A model generated the notes under the pieces. It was not told the DNA's origin, ran no database searches, and saw only the letters and a list, made by a program, of their open reading frames with translations. Positions 1 to 7,613 of a stretch of DNA of 64,000 bases are shown here, one piece after another. Source of the DNA: Mucilaginibacter sp. OK283 (GTDB lineage Bacteria > Bacteroidota > Bacteroidia > Sphingobacteriales > Sphingobacteriaceae); contig NZ_FODR01000002.1 in the NCBI RefSeq assembly GCF_900110415.1, positions 558,001 through 622,000 on the forward strand. The letters run 5' to 3'. Made by a program: the position numbers and the translations under genes. Numbering within the stretch: the stretch's first letter is position 1; each line of letters opens with the position of its first letter.

Positions 1-2
1 AG

Positions 3-113
3 ACGGGATACCTGGCAGATTTGGTTGCCGTTAATGGTAATCCGGTTGAGGATATGAAAGTTTTGAAAATGGTGAAGCTGGTGGTGAAGGATGGGGTGAT
101 TGTGAAGGAGTAA
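3..113 (+). CDS. Amidohydrolase family protein, C-terminal fragment
   Basis: The window opens inside a gene; 36 codons remain before TAA. They contain the typical end of a metal-dependent amidohydrolase (imidazolonepropionase or prolidase-like): ADLVAVNGNPVED, then a hydrophobic strand ending in VVKDGVIVKE. This is the small beta-sandwich that closes the amidohydrolase fold. The catalytic barrel lies outside the window, so the substrate cannot be judged. The family is fairly sure from the motif; the exact enzyme is not. Confidence 0.7.
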   Translation, partial: TGYLADLVAVNGNPVEDMKVLKMVKLVVKDGVIVKE

Positions 114-165
114 TATTACCCACGCCGTAATTGCTTCGTTCCTACTCACGATATATCCAATTTTC

Positions 166-253
166 CTGTCATCCTGAGGTACGAAGGATCTGTTAGTTTT
201 GCATGACCGGCAGAAAAGTTCGTGAATAGATCCTTCGTACTTCAGGATGACAG
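166..253. repeat. Long inverted repeat, CATCCTGAGGTACGAAGGATC type
   Basis: The left arm (166-191) and right arm (228-253) are near-perfect reverse complements around a ~36-bp centre. The core reads TCCTGAGGTACGAAGGATCT. The same style, with a different sequence (CATTGCGAGG...GAAGCAATCCC), recurs at 5957 and 17294, so this is one of a family of dispersed palindromes. It lies between two convergent genes and could act as a bidirectional terminator, though it lacks a T-run at the stem base. Confidence 0.7.
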
Positions 254-402
254 TATTTTATATTTTATTTTTGAATGTCATTCCCCCTTCAGAATTTCGC
301 GAATTTTACTATCCAACATGGCAAGCTTTAATAGACGGGTATTACACCTTCAAAGTCCCCGGATTTTACAATCGCAATGACGGTTTTTTCGTTAACGGTT
401 CT

Positions 403-939
403 CTAATTTTTCTTCTCTCTAAACCGTTTATAAATTTTAACCGCGATCATCAGGATCACCCCCAGCGATACTATTCCCACAACTCCAAATATCCAGCTTA
501 AGCCATCTTTTTTTACTGCAAGAAAAACTATTGCGAAAAGTAAAATGGTGGCCAACTCATTCCACAGGCGTAATTGGGTTGATGTCCATTTAAAAATACC
601 TTTACGCATTTGCTTCATTTTGTGCTGGCAGATGTAGTGGTAAATTATAAGCCCGATAACAAAACCAAGCTTTATAGGGAGCCACGCCATCAGCATAAAA
701 CCAGGCTTTATATAAACCATGGTTATCCCCGCAGCCAGTACCAGGAACATGGAGGGTACTGTTATAATATACCATAGCTTTTTCTCCATGATCTCGAACT
801 GGGCTGATAGGATGCTACGATCCGGCTCTGGCTTGTCTTGTGCTTCGGTATGGTAAATAAACAGGCGCACCATATAAAACAGCCCCGCCATCCAGCAGAC
901 TACAAAAATGATATGTATGGCGAGAACGTATTCGTACAT
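403..939 (-). CDS. hemJ: HemJ-type protoporphyrinogen IX oxidase
   Basis: HemJ is a membrane haem-binding enzyme that oxidises protoporphyrinogen IX to protoporphyrin IX, the penultimate step of haem synthesis. The 178-residue product has about four hydrophobic helices (roughly residues 5-25, 58-80, 85-103, 122-165). The first helix carries the conserved His (AIHIIFVVCWMAGLF), and the segment WLPIKLGF followed by YHY and a later His matches the family, as does LRLWNE. It is the last gene of the minus-strand haem cluster, 81 bp after hemE, with a palindromic repeat filling that gap. Older annotation would call it CopD-family or UPF0093. No HemG or HemY is seen in the window, consistent with HemJ serving this step. 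Confidence 0.85.
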   Translation of the reverse strand: MYEYVLAIHIIFVVCWMAGLFYMVRLFIYHTEAQDKPEPDRSILSAQFEIMEKKLWYIITVPSMFLVLAAGITMVYIKPGFMLMAWLPIKLGFVIGLIIYHYICQHKMKQMRKGIFKWTSTQLRLWNELATILLFAIVFLAVKKDGLSWIFGVVGIVSLGVILMIAVKIYKRFREKKN

Positions 940-943
940 GAAG

Positions 944-1030
944 CCCCCTAACCCCCTAAAGGGGGGATTTTTTGATTTGCATTTTTTTATTACCCCGACT
1001 ATAGTTCCCCCTTTAGGGGGTTAGGGGGCG
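944..1030. repeat. CCCCCTAA palindrome pair between hemE and hemJ
   Basis: CCCCCTAACCCCCTAAAGGG starts at 944, and its reverse complement, with the core TTTAGGGGGTTAGGGGG, runs from about 1006 to 1028. The two face each other over ~40 bp and fill the gap. The right copy supplies the last Ala-Pro codons and the stop codon of hemE. Further copies lie at 14741, 14811, 16599, 22400 and 23506. Confidence 0.8.
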
Positions 1031-2046
1031 TATTCCTTTATAATTTCTACCGCGTACTTCACATTATCAAATGGGATATCGGGCATAATGCCGTGGCCCA
1101 GGTTGAAAATGAAACCTGGCTCGTCCTTCATCCGGTCGAACAGGCGGTATATGCGATCTTTAATTACTTTTTTGTCGGCGTATAATATATGCGGATCAAG
1201 GTTACCTTGCACGGCTACACCGGCAGGTAAACGCTTTTTGATATCCAGCAAATCAACATTCCAGTCAATCGATACCACATCCGGCTTAGCCTCGGCCATC
1301 AGCGGAGCAAAAACCGAACTGCCTTTGCAGAACGATATCACCGGGATATCCTTACGGTTAAGCTTGCTGATGATCTGTTGGATGTAGTAGTGGCTAAACT
1401 CTTTATAATCATCCCAGGCCAAAGCCTGTGCCCAGCTATCGAAAATCTGTACCGCGTTAACGCCTGCTTCAATTTGAAGGTTCAGGTAATCGGCTGTAAC
1501 GGTTGCTATTTTTGATAACAACTGATGCGCCATTGCCGGCTCATTGTGAAGCATCAGTTTGGTGAGCTTAAAATCTTTCGACGATCCGCCTTCAACCAGG
1601 TAGCTCATCACAGTAAATGGCGCGCCTGCAAAACCAATCAGCGGGATGCTGCCATTTAAACGCTGCTGAATCACCTTAATGGCATCGGCAACATATTGTA
1701 ATTTATCACCTACATCGGTTTGCAGGTTATCAATATCTTTTTGTGTACGTACCGGGTTGGCAAACTTAGGGCCTGTTCCGGCGTTGAAACTCAAATCGCC
1801 GCCCATAGCCTCGCCGGTAACCAGTATGTCCGAAAACAGGATGGCACCATCAATACCTAATAAATTAACCGGCAACATGGTAACATCGGCAGCAAGTTCC
1901 GGTGTTTTGCACATTTCCAAAAAGGAATACTTGTTTTTAATATCCCAATATTCTTTCATGAAACGGCCGGCCTGGCGCATCATCCATACCGGTGGCCGTT
2001 CTGTTTTTTCGGAAAAAGCTGCTTTTATTAATAACGAATCTCTCAT
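1021..2046 (-). CDS. hemE: Uroporphyrinogen decarboxylase
   Basis: HemE decarboxylates the four acetate side chains of uroporphyrinogen III to give coproporphyrinogen III, in the cytosol. The 341-residue length is normal for the family. The N-terminal signature PPVWMMRQAGR is present near residue 18, followed by FSDILV with the catalytic Asp, and the C-terminal HGIMPDIP segment. It sits between the TPR gene and hemJ on the minus strand. The 5' flank is a heptamer repeat that starts 11 bp upstream of the ATG. The final codons and stop are part of a CCCCCTAA repeat. Confidence 0.96.
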   Translation of the reverse strand: MRDSLLIKAAFSEKTERPPVWMMRQAGRFMKEYWDIKNKYSFLEMCKTPELAADVTMLPVNLLGIDGAILFSDILVTGEAMGGDLSFNAGTGPKFANPVRTQKDIDNLQTDVGDKLQYVADAIKVIQQRLNGSIPLIGFAGAPFTVMSYLVEGGSSKDFKLTKLMLHNEPAMAHQLLSKIATVTADYLNLQIEAGVNAVQIFDSWAQALAWDDYKEFSHYYIQQIISKLNRKDIPVISFCKGSSVFAPLMAEAKPDVVSIDWNVDLLDIKKRLPAGVAVQGNLDPHILYADKKVIKDRIYRLFDRMKDEPGFIFNLGHGIMPDIPFDNVKYAVEIIKEYAP

Positions 2047-2057
2047 ATCTTATAGGA

Positions 2058-2167
2058 GAGTCAAGAACCAAGAATCAAGAGTTAAGACTTTTTGAATTGC
2101 AGATAGCAGAGTTAGATGCCATATGCAAGGTTCTTGTCTTGATTCTTGATTCTTGACTCTTGACTCT
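2058..2167. repeat. Heptamer-word inverted repeat (GAGTCAA / TTGACTC)
   Basis: Left arm 2058-2088 is four 7-bp words: gagtcaa, gaaccaa, gaatcaa, gagttaa. Right arm 2131-2167 is the complementary series of cttgatt and cttgact words. The two could pair over ~30 bp. The array fills the gap between the stop codon of the TPR gene (it overlaps that stop) and the start of hemE. Confidence 0.85.
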
Positions 2168-2690
2168 ATTTTTTTGTTTTAATCTCCTTGTGAAGTTTGT
2201 TTATAACATCCTTCATTTTGGCGGTAATTTTATCGGCATGCTGCTCGGCCAATTGCAGGTAGGCTTGGGCTTTATCATAATCATTATGCCTTATACTTAT
2301 ATTGGCCACCGTAACCAACGCGGCCACATGGTCATTTACAGATCGCAGCGGGTATTGGGCTGCAATCTCATAATGTTTTTCGGCTGCTTTAAAATCCTGT
2401 TTTTGCACACAAATACCGCCGTAAATAAATTCATAATAACCCCGGCGCTTTTTACTGAGCCATTCGGGCTTACTGATTTCTTTTAACGAGGCTTCTGCCT
2501 TATCAAATTCTTTATGGTGAAAATATTTGGCTGCAACAACCAGGGTGCCCTGTTTAAAGTAATCCCATATTAGTAACAAAATCATCAAAACAGCAACAGC
2601 CGCAAGCTCATAAATGCGCAGGTACAATAACAAGCCTAACGATAGCAGGAAAACAAATGCAATAAATATGCGCACCCGGTTACTGAACAT
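2166..2690 (-). CDS. Membrane-anchored TPR protein
   Basis: This 174-residue protein has two N-terminal hydrophobic helices (about residues 8-25 and 28-44). A soluble domain of helical pairs follows, typical of tetratricopeptide repeats: FHHKEFDKAEASLKEI, then KQDFKAAEKHYEIAAQYP, then HNDYDKAQAYLQLAEQ. TPR domains bind other proteins; the partner is unknown. The gene starts 3 bp after the response regulator, so the two are probably translationally coupled and it may act with that signalling system. I do not recognise a named family. Confidence 0.75.
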   Translation of the reverse strand: MFSNRVRIFIAFVFLLSLGLLLYLRIYELAAVAVLMILLLIWDYFKQGTLVVAAKYFHHKEFDKAEASLKEISKPEWLSKKRRGYYEFIYGGICVQKQDFKAAEKHYEIAAQYPLRSVNDHVAALVTVANISIRHNDYDKAQAYLQLAEQHADKITAKMKDVINKLHKEIKTKK

Positions 2691-2693
2691 TAA

Positions 2694-3413
2694 TTAGTGC
2701 TGATTATCGGTAAATTTATAGCCTACACCACGGATGGAGTGGAAATAAACCGGGTTTTTAGGATCTGGTTCAAAATACTTACGGAAGGTTAGGATAAAGT
2801 TATCGATAGTACGGGTTGATGGGTATACATCATAGTTCCAAACAGTTTCCAGAATCTGCTCGCGCGATACCGCATCGTTACGGCGCTCAATTAAAAGCTT
2901 CAGTAACATGGTTTCTTTTTTGGTAAGCGGAGTAATAGAGCCATCTTCATTCACCAGCTCAAACGAGTTAAAGTGGATGGTTTTTTCGCCTATTTTGTAG
3001 CTGTTAAACTCCTTAAGGTCATCGCCTTTCAGGCTGCGTTTTACCAGGTTGTTCACCCGTAAAATAAGCTCTTCCAGGTTAAACGGTTTGGTTAAATAAT
3101 CGTCGGCACCTTTTTTAAGGCCCGAAATTTTATCCTCATTGGTGTTTTTGGCTGTCAGGAACATGATAGGTACCTCGGTATTTTCCAGCCGAATGGTTTC
3201 TGCAACCACGAAGCCGTCAATTTCGGGCATCATTACATCTAATATAACCAGGTTAAAGCGCTCTTCTTTAAACAACTGCAAAGCCTTTTTACCATTTTTA
3301 GCTGTCGAAACTTTATAACCTTCCAGCTCCAGGTTAAGTTTAATGGCTTCCAACAAATGCTCTTCGTCTTCGGCTAATAGAATTCTTTTTTTGTTAGGCA
3401 TCGTCTGACTCAT
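2694..3413 (-). CDS. OmpR/PhoB-family response regulator
   Basis: The 239-residue protein has an N-terminal receiver domain (about residues 9-125) and a C-terminal winged-helix DNA-binding domain (about 140-235). The acidic pocket is in LAEDEE, the phospho-acceptor is Asp59 in LVILDVMMPE, and the conserved Lys is in YLTKPF. The effector domain carries LTKKETMLLKLL and the RGVGYKF ending typical of Trans_reg_C. It is organised like Bacteroides RprY. The partner kinase lies just upstream (start 4448), separated by 165 bp of CGAAT repeats. The pair is embedded among hem genes, suggesting co-expression with haem synthesis; the target genes are unknown. Translation may start at the second Met (MPNKK). 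Confidence 0.92.
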   Translation of the reverse strand: MSQTMPNKKRILLAEDEEHLLEAIKLNLELEGYKVSTAKNGKKALQLFKEERFNLVILDVMMPEIDGFVVAETIRLENTEVPIMFLTAKNTNEDKISGLKKGADDYLTKPFNLEELILRVNNLVKRSLKGDDLKEFNSYKIGEKTIHFNSFELVNEDGSITPLTKKETMLLKLLIERRNDAVSREQILETVWNYDVYPSTRTIDNFILTFRKYFEPDPKNPVYFHSIRGVGYKFTDNQH

Positions 3414-3440
3414 AATTTTAATACACTAATTTTAATAAAC

Positions 3441-3510
3441 ACGAATGGTCACGAATTAACTCGAATTACACGAATTTTAATTAAACACGAATCTCACTAA
3501 TTAATCGAAT
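3441..3510. repeat. Short-period CGAAT repeat between kinase and regulator
   Basis: CGAAT recurs at 3442, 3452, 3462, 3471, 3488 and 3506, with spacing of 9-10 bp at first. The array fills the gap between the histidine kinase and response regulator genes. It resembles the GAATT repeats around the GxxExxY gene at 20166. Confidence 0.6.
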
Positions 3511-3578
3511 CACACAAATTTCTCATTCAAACTATATAAGCAGATTAGTGAAATTTGATATAATTTGTGCAATTGGTG

Positions 3579-4448
3579 TTATCCAAATACAACTTCAAAA
3601 ATGCTACCAGCAGGGCGGTTGTCTTTCACCTTAATACTGGCATGGTGCTTATCCAGCACCTCTTTTACTATATACAGGCCCAGGCCGGTTCCTTTGGTAT
3701 TGCGGGTTTCCTCGCTGCCTACACGGTAAAAACGGTCAAAAATACGGGCTTTTTCGTTATCGGCTATGCCAATGCCCTGGTCGGCTACCTCCAGGTATAC
3801 CTTATCATCTTTTGAAAATAACTTAACAACCACTGCCGAGCACGGGCTGGAATATTTTACAGCATTCTCGATTAAATTGGTTACCACAGATGTAAGCGCA
3901 AACTTATCGCCGGTGATTTCAATTTTGGGTTCAATCTCGGCATCGATAATCATTTGGTTGCAATCGCATTTGCTGATTTGCAAACGGTTTACAATGCTAT
4001 CTACCAAAACCGAAAGATTGAAGCTTGCTTTAGGAAATGTGTATGATTGGTTTTCGATTTTGGAGGCCAGCAACATATTCTCTACCATATCATCCAGGCG
4101 CTCAACATCGTTAAGCGATTTATCGATAAAATCAAGTACCTGTTCTCTGGTCAGGCTACGTTTCTGGATAGTTTGCAGTAATATTTTGATAGATGCCAAC
4201 GGCGATTTCAACTCATGTGTCACCGATAGTAAAAAATTCTTTTTTTGCTCCTGCAGCTTACGTTCCTTATTAATGGTTTTATGCAGACTAACGGCCCCCA
4301 ACGTAAATACCAATATAAACATGGATCCCTCGCATAATACCATACTGATAGGCCTTGCGTGAGGCGTTACCAGCATATACCCCCACCATACCAGTTGAGC
4401 AACGGCATAGATGATGAGCGCATAAAAAATTACAAATGTCCTTTTCAT
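3579..4448 (-). CDS. Short membrane histidine kinase
   Basis: The 289-residue kinase has two transmembrane helices (about 5-27 and 36-55) joined by only about ten residues, so there is no periplasmic sensor domain. HisKA follows with the phospho-acceptor His78 in LLSVTHELKSPLASIK. The ATPase domain has the N box (NLIENAVKYSS), the G1 box (DQGIGIADNEKARIFDRFYR) and the G2 box (GTGLGLYIVKEVL). It should phosphorylate the downstream OmpR-type regulator. The layout resembles kinases that sense within the membrane or through a partner; the TPR membrane protein two genes downstream is a possible one. It lies downstream of hemL on the same strand, after a heptamer repeat. Confidence 0.9.
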   Translation of the reverse strand: MKRTFVIFYALIIYAVAQLVWWGYMLVTPHARPISMVLCEGSMFILVFTLGAVSLHKTINKERKLQEQKKNFLLSVTHELKSPLASIKILLQTIQKRSLTREQVLDFIDKSLNDVERLDDMVENMLLASKIENQSYTFPKASFNLSVLVDSIVNRLQISKCDCNQMIIDAEIEPKIEITGDKFALTSVVTNLIENAVKYSSPCSAVVVKLFSKDDKVYLEVADQGIGIADNEKARIFDRFYRVGSEETRNTKGTGLGLYIVKEVLDKHHASIKVKDNRPAGSIFEVVFG

Positions 4449-4450
4449 TT

Positions 4451-4570
4451 CAGTTATCAGTGGGCAGTTGCCAGTTGCCAGTTTGCAGTTATCAGTTTAA
4501 ACTTGGGCGGTTGTAAGTTTGCAGTTATGCTTTTTTTTAATGCTAACTGTCAACTAAAAACTGCCAACTT
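4451..4570. repeat. Heptamer-word inverted repeat (CAGTTnn)
   Basis: Seven consecutive 7-bp words start at 4451: cagttat, cagtggg, cagttgc, cagttgc, cagtttg, cagttat, cagttta. Complementary words (gctaact, gtcaact, ctgccaact) lie at 4541-4570. The array fills the gap from the hemL stop codon to 3 bp before the histidine kinase start. Confidence 0.85.
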
Positions 4571-5939
4571 ATTTTCCGTTAAATACCAAATCTAAGCTAT
4601 CAAAAATAGTGCGTTTGGTTTTTTCTAAATCAATTTTTGTATGTGCCGATGATATAAAACCAACTTCATAACCTGATGGCCCCAGGTAAATACCCCGGTT
4701 TATCAGTTCGCGGTGGAATTTTTTGAATTTTTCCATGCTTGCTGCATCAATATCTTCGGCTTTACGAATATACTCTTTATCTGTAAAAGCAAACCAGAAT
4801 ATCGATCCGATACCAAACACCTTAAATTTATAATTACGGGCCGTAGCAAAACGCTGGATGGCCTCGGTAAATTCTTCTCTTTTATTATTCAGGTCGCGGT
4901 AAAAACCCATGCGCAAAAGCTCGGTCAGTTGGGCGATACCTGCAGCCATGGCTACCGGGTTGCCAGATAATGTACCGGCCTGGTAAACGCCGCCATCGGG
5001 CGATACATTGCCCATAATTTCGGCCGATGCGCCATAACAGCCAACAGGCAAACCACCGCCAATGATTTTGCCATAGGTAATAATATCCGGCTTAATCTGG
5101 TAATAGCCTGCCGCGCCTTCGAAACCAACGCGGAAACCCGAGATTACTTCATCAAATATAAGCAGCGTGCCGTTTTGGGTACATATGTCGCGCAAAAACT
5201 GCAGGTATTCTTTTTCCTGTAACAGCAAACCGTTATTGGCCGGGATAGGTTCGATGATGATGGCTGCAATCTGATCTTTAAATTCATTAAAAGCCAGGGT
5301 AAGGGCTTCCTTATCGTTCAGGGATACTACGATGGTTTCGTCAACAAAGGCCTTTGGTACGCCTGCAGATGAGGTTTCGCCAAAGGTAACCAGGCCCGAT
5401 CCCGCCTTTACCAATAAAGCATCGGTATGGCCGTGGTAACAACCTTCAAATTTTAGGATTTTATCGCGTTTGGTATAACCCCTTGCCAACCTGATGGCCG
5501 ACATAACCGCTTCGGTACCCGAGCTTACAAAGCGTAGTTTTTCAATAAATTTATTGTTCTTCAGAATCAGTTCGGCAAGTTCATTTTCCAGGGCGGTTGG
5601 TGCACCAAACGACATGCCGTTTTGCATTACCTCTATAACCTTCTCCCGTACCTTGGTATTGTTATGACCAAGGATGAGCGGGCCCCAGGAGCAGCAGTAG
5701 TCAATAAACTCGTTGCCATCGGCATCCCAAATGTGACTGCCATCGCCTTTTTGAATAAACAAGGGCGTACCATATACCGATTTAAACGCCCTCACCGGCG
5801 AGTTAACCCCACCCGGAAAGTAAGTTTTAGCCTTGGCATAAAGCTCGGCACTTTTCTCCCTGCTAATATCCGGCTTCCCCATAGTATTAACCGGTTCATT
5901 AGCCTCGCCCGAAAACATCTTTTTTATTGAATCTAACAT
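4569..5939 (-). CDS. hemL: Glutamate-1-semialdehyde 2,1-aminomutase
   Basis: HemL is a PLP enzyme that converts glutamate-1-semialdehyde to 5-aminolevulinate, the first committed tetrapyrrole precursor in the C5 pathway. Diagnostic segments are YFPGGVNSPVRAF near the start, EAVMSAIRLARGYT, GCYHGHTDALLVKAGSG, IFDEVISGFRVG and TYGKIIGGGLPVG with the PLP-binding Lys. The open frame extends 20 codons upstream to 5999, but those codons lie in a dispersed palindrome, so I start at MLDSIKK (5939). A still later Met (MGKPDIS) is possible. It follows hemB and precedes the two-component genes. hemA, the enzyme before it in the pathway, is not in this window. Confidence 0.95.
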   Translation of the reverse strand: MLDSIKKMFSGEANEPVNTMGKPDISREKSAELYAKAKTYFPGGVNSPVRAFKSVYGTPLFIQKGDGSHIWDADGNEFIDYCCSWGPLILGHNNTKVREKVIEVMQNGMSFGAPTALENELAELILKNNKFIEKLRFVSSGTEAVMSAIRLARGYTKRDKILKFEGCYHGHTDALLVKAGSGLVTFGETSSAGVPKAFVDETIVVSLNDKEALTLAFNEFKDQIAAIIIEPIPANNGLLLQEKEYLQFLRDICTQNGTLLIFDEVISGFRVGFEGAAGYYQIKPDIITYGKIIGGGLPVGCYGASAEIMGNVSPDGGVYQAGTLSGNPVAMAAGIAQLTELLRMGFYRDLNNKREEFTEAIQRFATARNYKFKVFGIGSIFWFAFTDKEYIRKAEDIDAASMEKFKKFHRELINRGIYLGPSGYEVGFISSAHTKIDLEKTKRTIFDSLDLVFNGK

Positions 5940-5956
5940 TTTTATATTTTTCCAAC

Positions 5957-6039
5957 CGTCATTGCGAGGTACGAAGCAATCCCCGATTTGCAAATCCACC
6001 CTGTATAGTTTGGGATTGCTTCGTGCCTCGCAATGACGG
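5957..6039. repeat. Long palindrome, CATTGCGAGG type
   Basis: Left arm 5957-5982 (CCGTCATTGCGAGGTACGAA then GCAATC) and right arm 6012-6039 are near-perfect reverse complements around a 30-bp centre. It fills most of the hemB-hemL gap. A second full copy is at 17294-17376 between ilvN and ilvC, and a single arm is at ~27187. Confidence 0.85.
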
Positions 6040-6092
6040 CGTTTTATAGTATTTTTTACCTTTCAGCTTTCGCCTTTAATCTTTTACCTCTG

Positions 6093-7064
6093 TTAAAGCC
6101 ATTTATTCTCTAAAACTTCCTTGGCATGATACGTCAATATCGCGGTTGCGCCTGCCCGGCGGATGCTGGTAAGCACCTCGGTTATGGCGCGCTGCTCATT
6201 GAGCCAGCCGCGTTGCACAGCGGCTTTTATCATGGCGTATTCGCCGCTTACATTGTAAGCGGCTACGGGTAGTTCGGTATTATCTTTTATTAGTTTTATC
6301 ACATCCAGGTAGGGCAGGGCCGGTTTTACCATTAAAAAGTCGGCTCCTTCCAACTCGTCTAAGTTAGCCTCTATCAATGCCTCGCGCTGGTTGGCCGGGT
6401 TCATCTGGTAAGTTTTTTTATCACCAAACTTGGGCGCCGAATTTAAAGCATCCCTGAACGGACCATAAAAAGCACTTGCATACTTAGCCGAATACGACAT
6501 GATAGAAACGTTGGTAAAGCCATTTTGGTCCAACACATTTCTGATATATCCTACACGGCCATCCATCATGTCTGACGGAGCAATAATATCGGCCCCGCAT
6601 TGCGCGTGTGCCAAAGCCATTTTACCTAAAACCTCCAGCGTTTCGTCATTCAATATTTCGCCGTTTTTAACAATACCATCATGGCCATCGCTGCTATAAG
6701 GGTCCATCGCTACATCGGTAACAACACATGCCTCGGGAAAGTTCTTTTTAACTTCGCGGATAGCGCGCAGGTACAAGCTTTCTTCGCGGTAGCTTTCGGT
6801 GGCCATGGTGTCCTTCAGCGCTTCATCAATGTTGGGGAACAAATCAAATGATTTTAAACCCAGCTTCATGCAGCTTTCAATTTCGCGCAGTAAATTATCT
6901 ACAGAGTACCGGTAAATACCCGGCATAGATGATACTTCGCTTTTCTGATTTTCGCCATCGATAATAAACAGGGGGAATATCAAATTGGCCGCACTTATGT
7001 GCGTTTCCTGCACCATTTGGCGGATTACTTCACTTTTACGGTTTCTACGTGGTCGTTGTAACAT
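6093..7064 (-). CDS. hemB: Delta-aminolevulinic acid dehydratase (porphobilinogen synthase)
   Basis: HemB condenses two 5-aminolevulinate molecules to porphobilinogen. The barrel carries both active-site lysines, in MSYSAKYASAFYGPF and in FLMVKPALPYLD. Where zinc enzymes have a cysteine triad, this one reads DVAMDPYSSDGHDG, the aspartate-rich form of magnesium or potassium-dependent enzymes. The open frame starts at 7118, but a -7 box (7116-7123) overlaps that position, so I use the internal ATG at 7064 (MLQRPRRNRK; 323 residues, normal length). It lies downstream of hemC-hemD with a probable terminator between them, so it may have its own promoter, and it heads the hemB-hemL-...-hemJ group. 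Confidence 0.95.
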   Translation of the reverse strand: MLQRPRRNRKSEVIRQMVQETHISAANLIFPLFIIDGENQKSEVSSMPGIYRYSVDNLLREIESCMKLGLKSFDLFPNIDEALKDTMATESYREESLYLRAIREVKKNFPEACVVTDVAMDPYSSDGHDGIVKNGEILNDETLEVLGKMALAHAQCGADIIAPSDMMDGRVGYIRNVLDQNGFTNVSIMSYSAKYASAFYGPFRDALNSAPKFGDKKTYQMNPANQREALIEANLDELEGADFLMVKPALPYLDVIKLIKDNTELPVAAYNVSGEYAMIKAAVQRGWLNEQRAITEVLTSIRRAGATAILTYHAKEVLENKWL

Positions 7065-7115
7065 GTTATAGCTAATGCTCCGGTTTCGGGAATTGCCTTT
7101 ATGGCCGGAGGCACG

Positions 7116-7123
7116 CAAAGTTA
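7116..7123 (-). promoter_or_regulatory. Bacteroidota -7 box for hemB
   Basis: The minus strand reads TAACTTTG, matching TAnnTTTG. It is 52-59 bp upstream of the chosen hemB start. A matching -33 TTG at normal spacing is not clear, so only the -7 box is called. Confidence 0.5.
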
Positions 7124-7474
7124 TATAAACCCAAACAATTATGGCCCCTCTAAACCTATTAAAGGTAATTTATGGCGTAAGGATGATTTTACAGAATTGT
7201 ATAATACAAACAAAATATTCAGGGCTTCATCCCATCTAACTGTTTGATAAGCAATGGAAACCCATAAATTGATCATGACAATGGTGTTAGTAGCCGGAAA
7301 TTCTGCTCCGGCTTCACGGCGGTGTGTTTAAACACATTAGTGTTGTGTCATGTATAAATTGACAATGAAAACATACTATTAAGATGAGCGGGTCATGTAA
7401 TCAAACATGGTTAACAAAGGTTAACATAATTTTGATTTATTTTTACTTAAATATCTTATAATTAGCATTTTAAC
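7124..7474. other. Non-coding spacer hemB / hemC-hemD
   Basis: No convincing gene is present. It holds a small hairpin (GCCGGA / TCCGGC, 7293-7312), two copies of ATAAATTGA (near 7264 and 7355), and TTAAC-rich sequence (7410-7435) that loosely resembles 49072-49160. Confidence 0.5.
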
Positions 7475-7512
7475 AAAAAATCATGGTTGACATGTGTTAA
7501 CCATGATTTTTT
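7475..7512. terminator. 38-bp palindrome, likely hemC-hemD terminator
   Basis: AAAAAATCATGGTT (7475-7488) pairs with AACCATGATTTTTT (7499-7512), and the inner bases continue the stem apart from one G-T pair. The T-run on either strand would let it terminate in both directions. It lies ~100 bp past the hemC-hemD stop and upstream of the hemB promoter. Confidence 0.75.
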
Positions 7513-7613
7513 GCGTTTTTCGTATTCTTCCGATATAAACTTAAAGTTGCCGCTGCAATACCATTTCTCAATTCATTCCTGACGCTACATTGCCAGTGAA
7601 ACATATTAAGCTT

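Noticed and set aside
5940..5999. Upstream start of hemL
   Set aside because: The 20 extra codons lie in a dispersed palindrome and have no counterpart in HemL proteins.
7065..7118. Upstream start of hemB
   Set aside because: It overlaps a TAACTTTG -7 box, so the codons would not be transcribed from that promoter.
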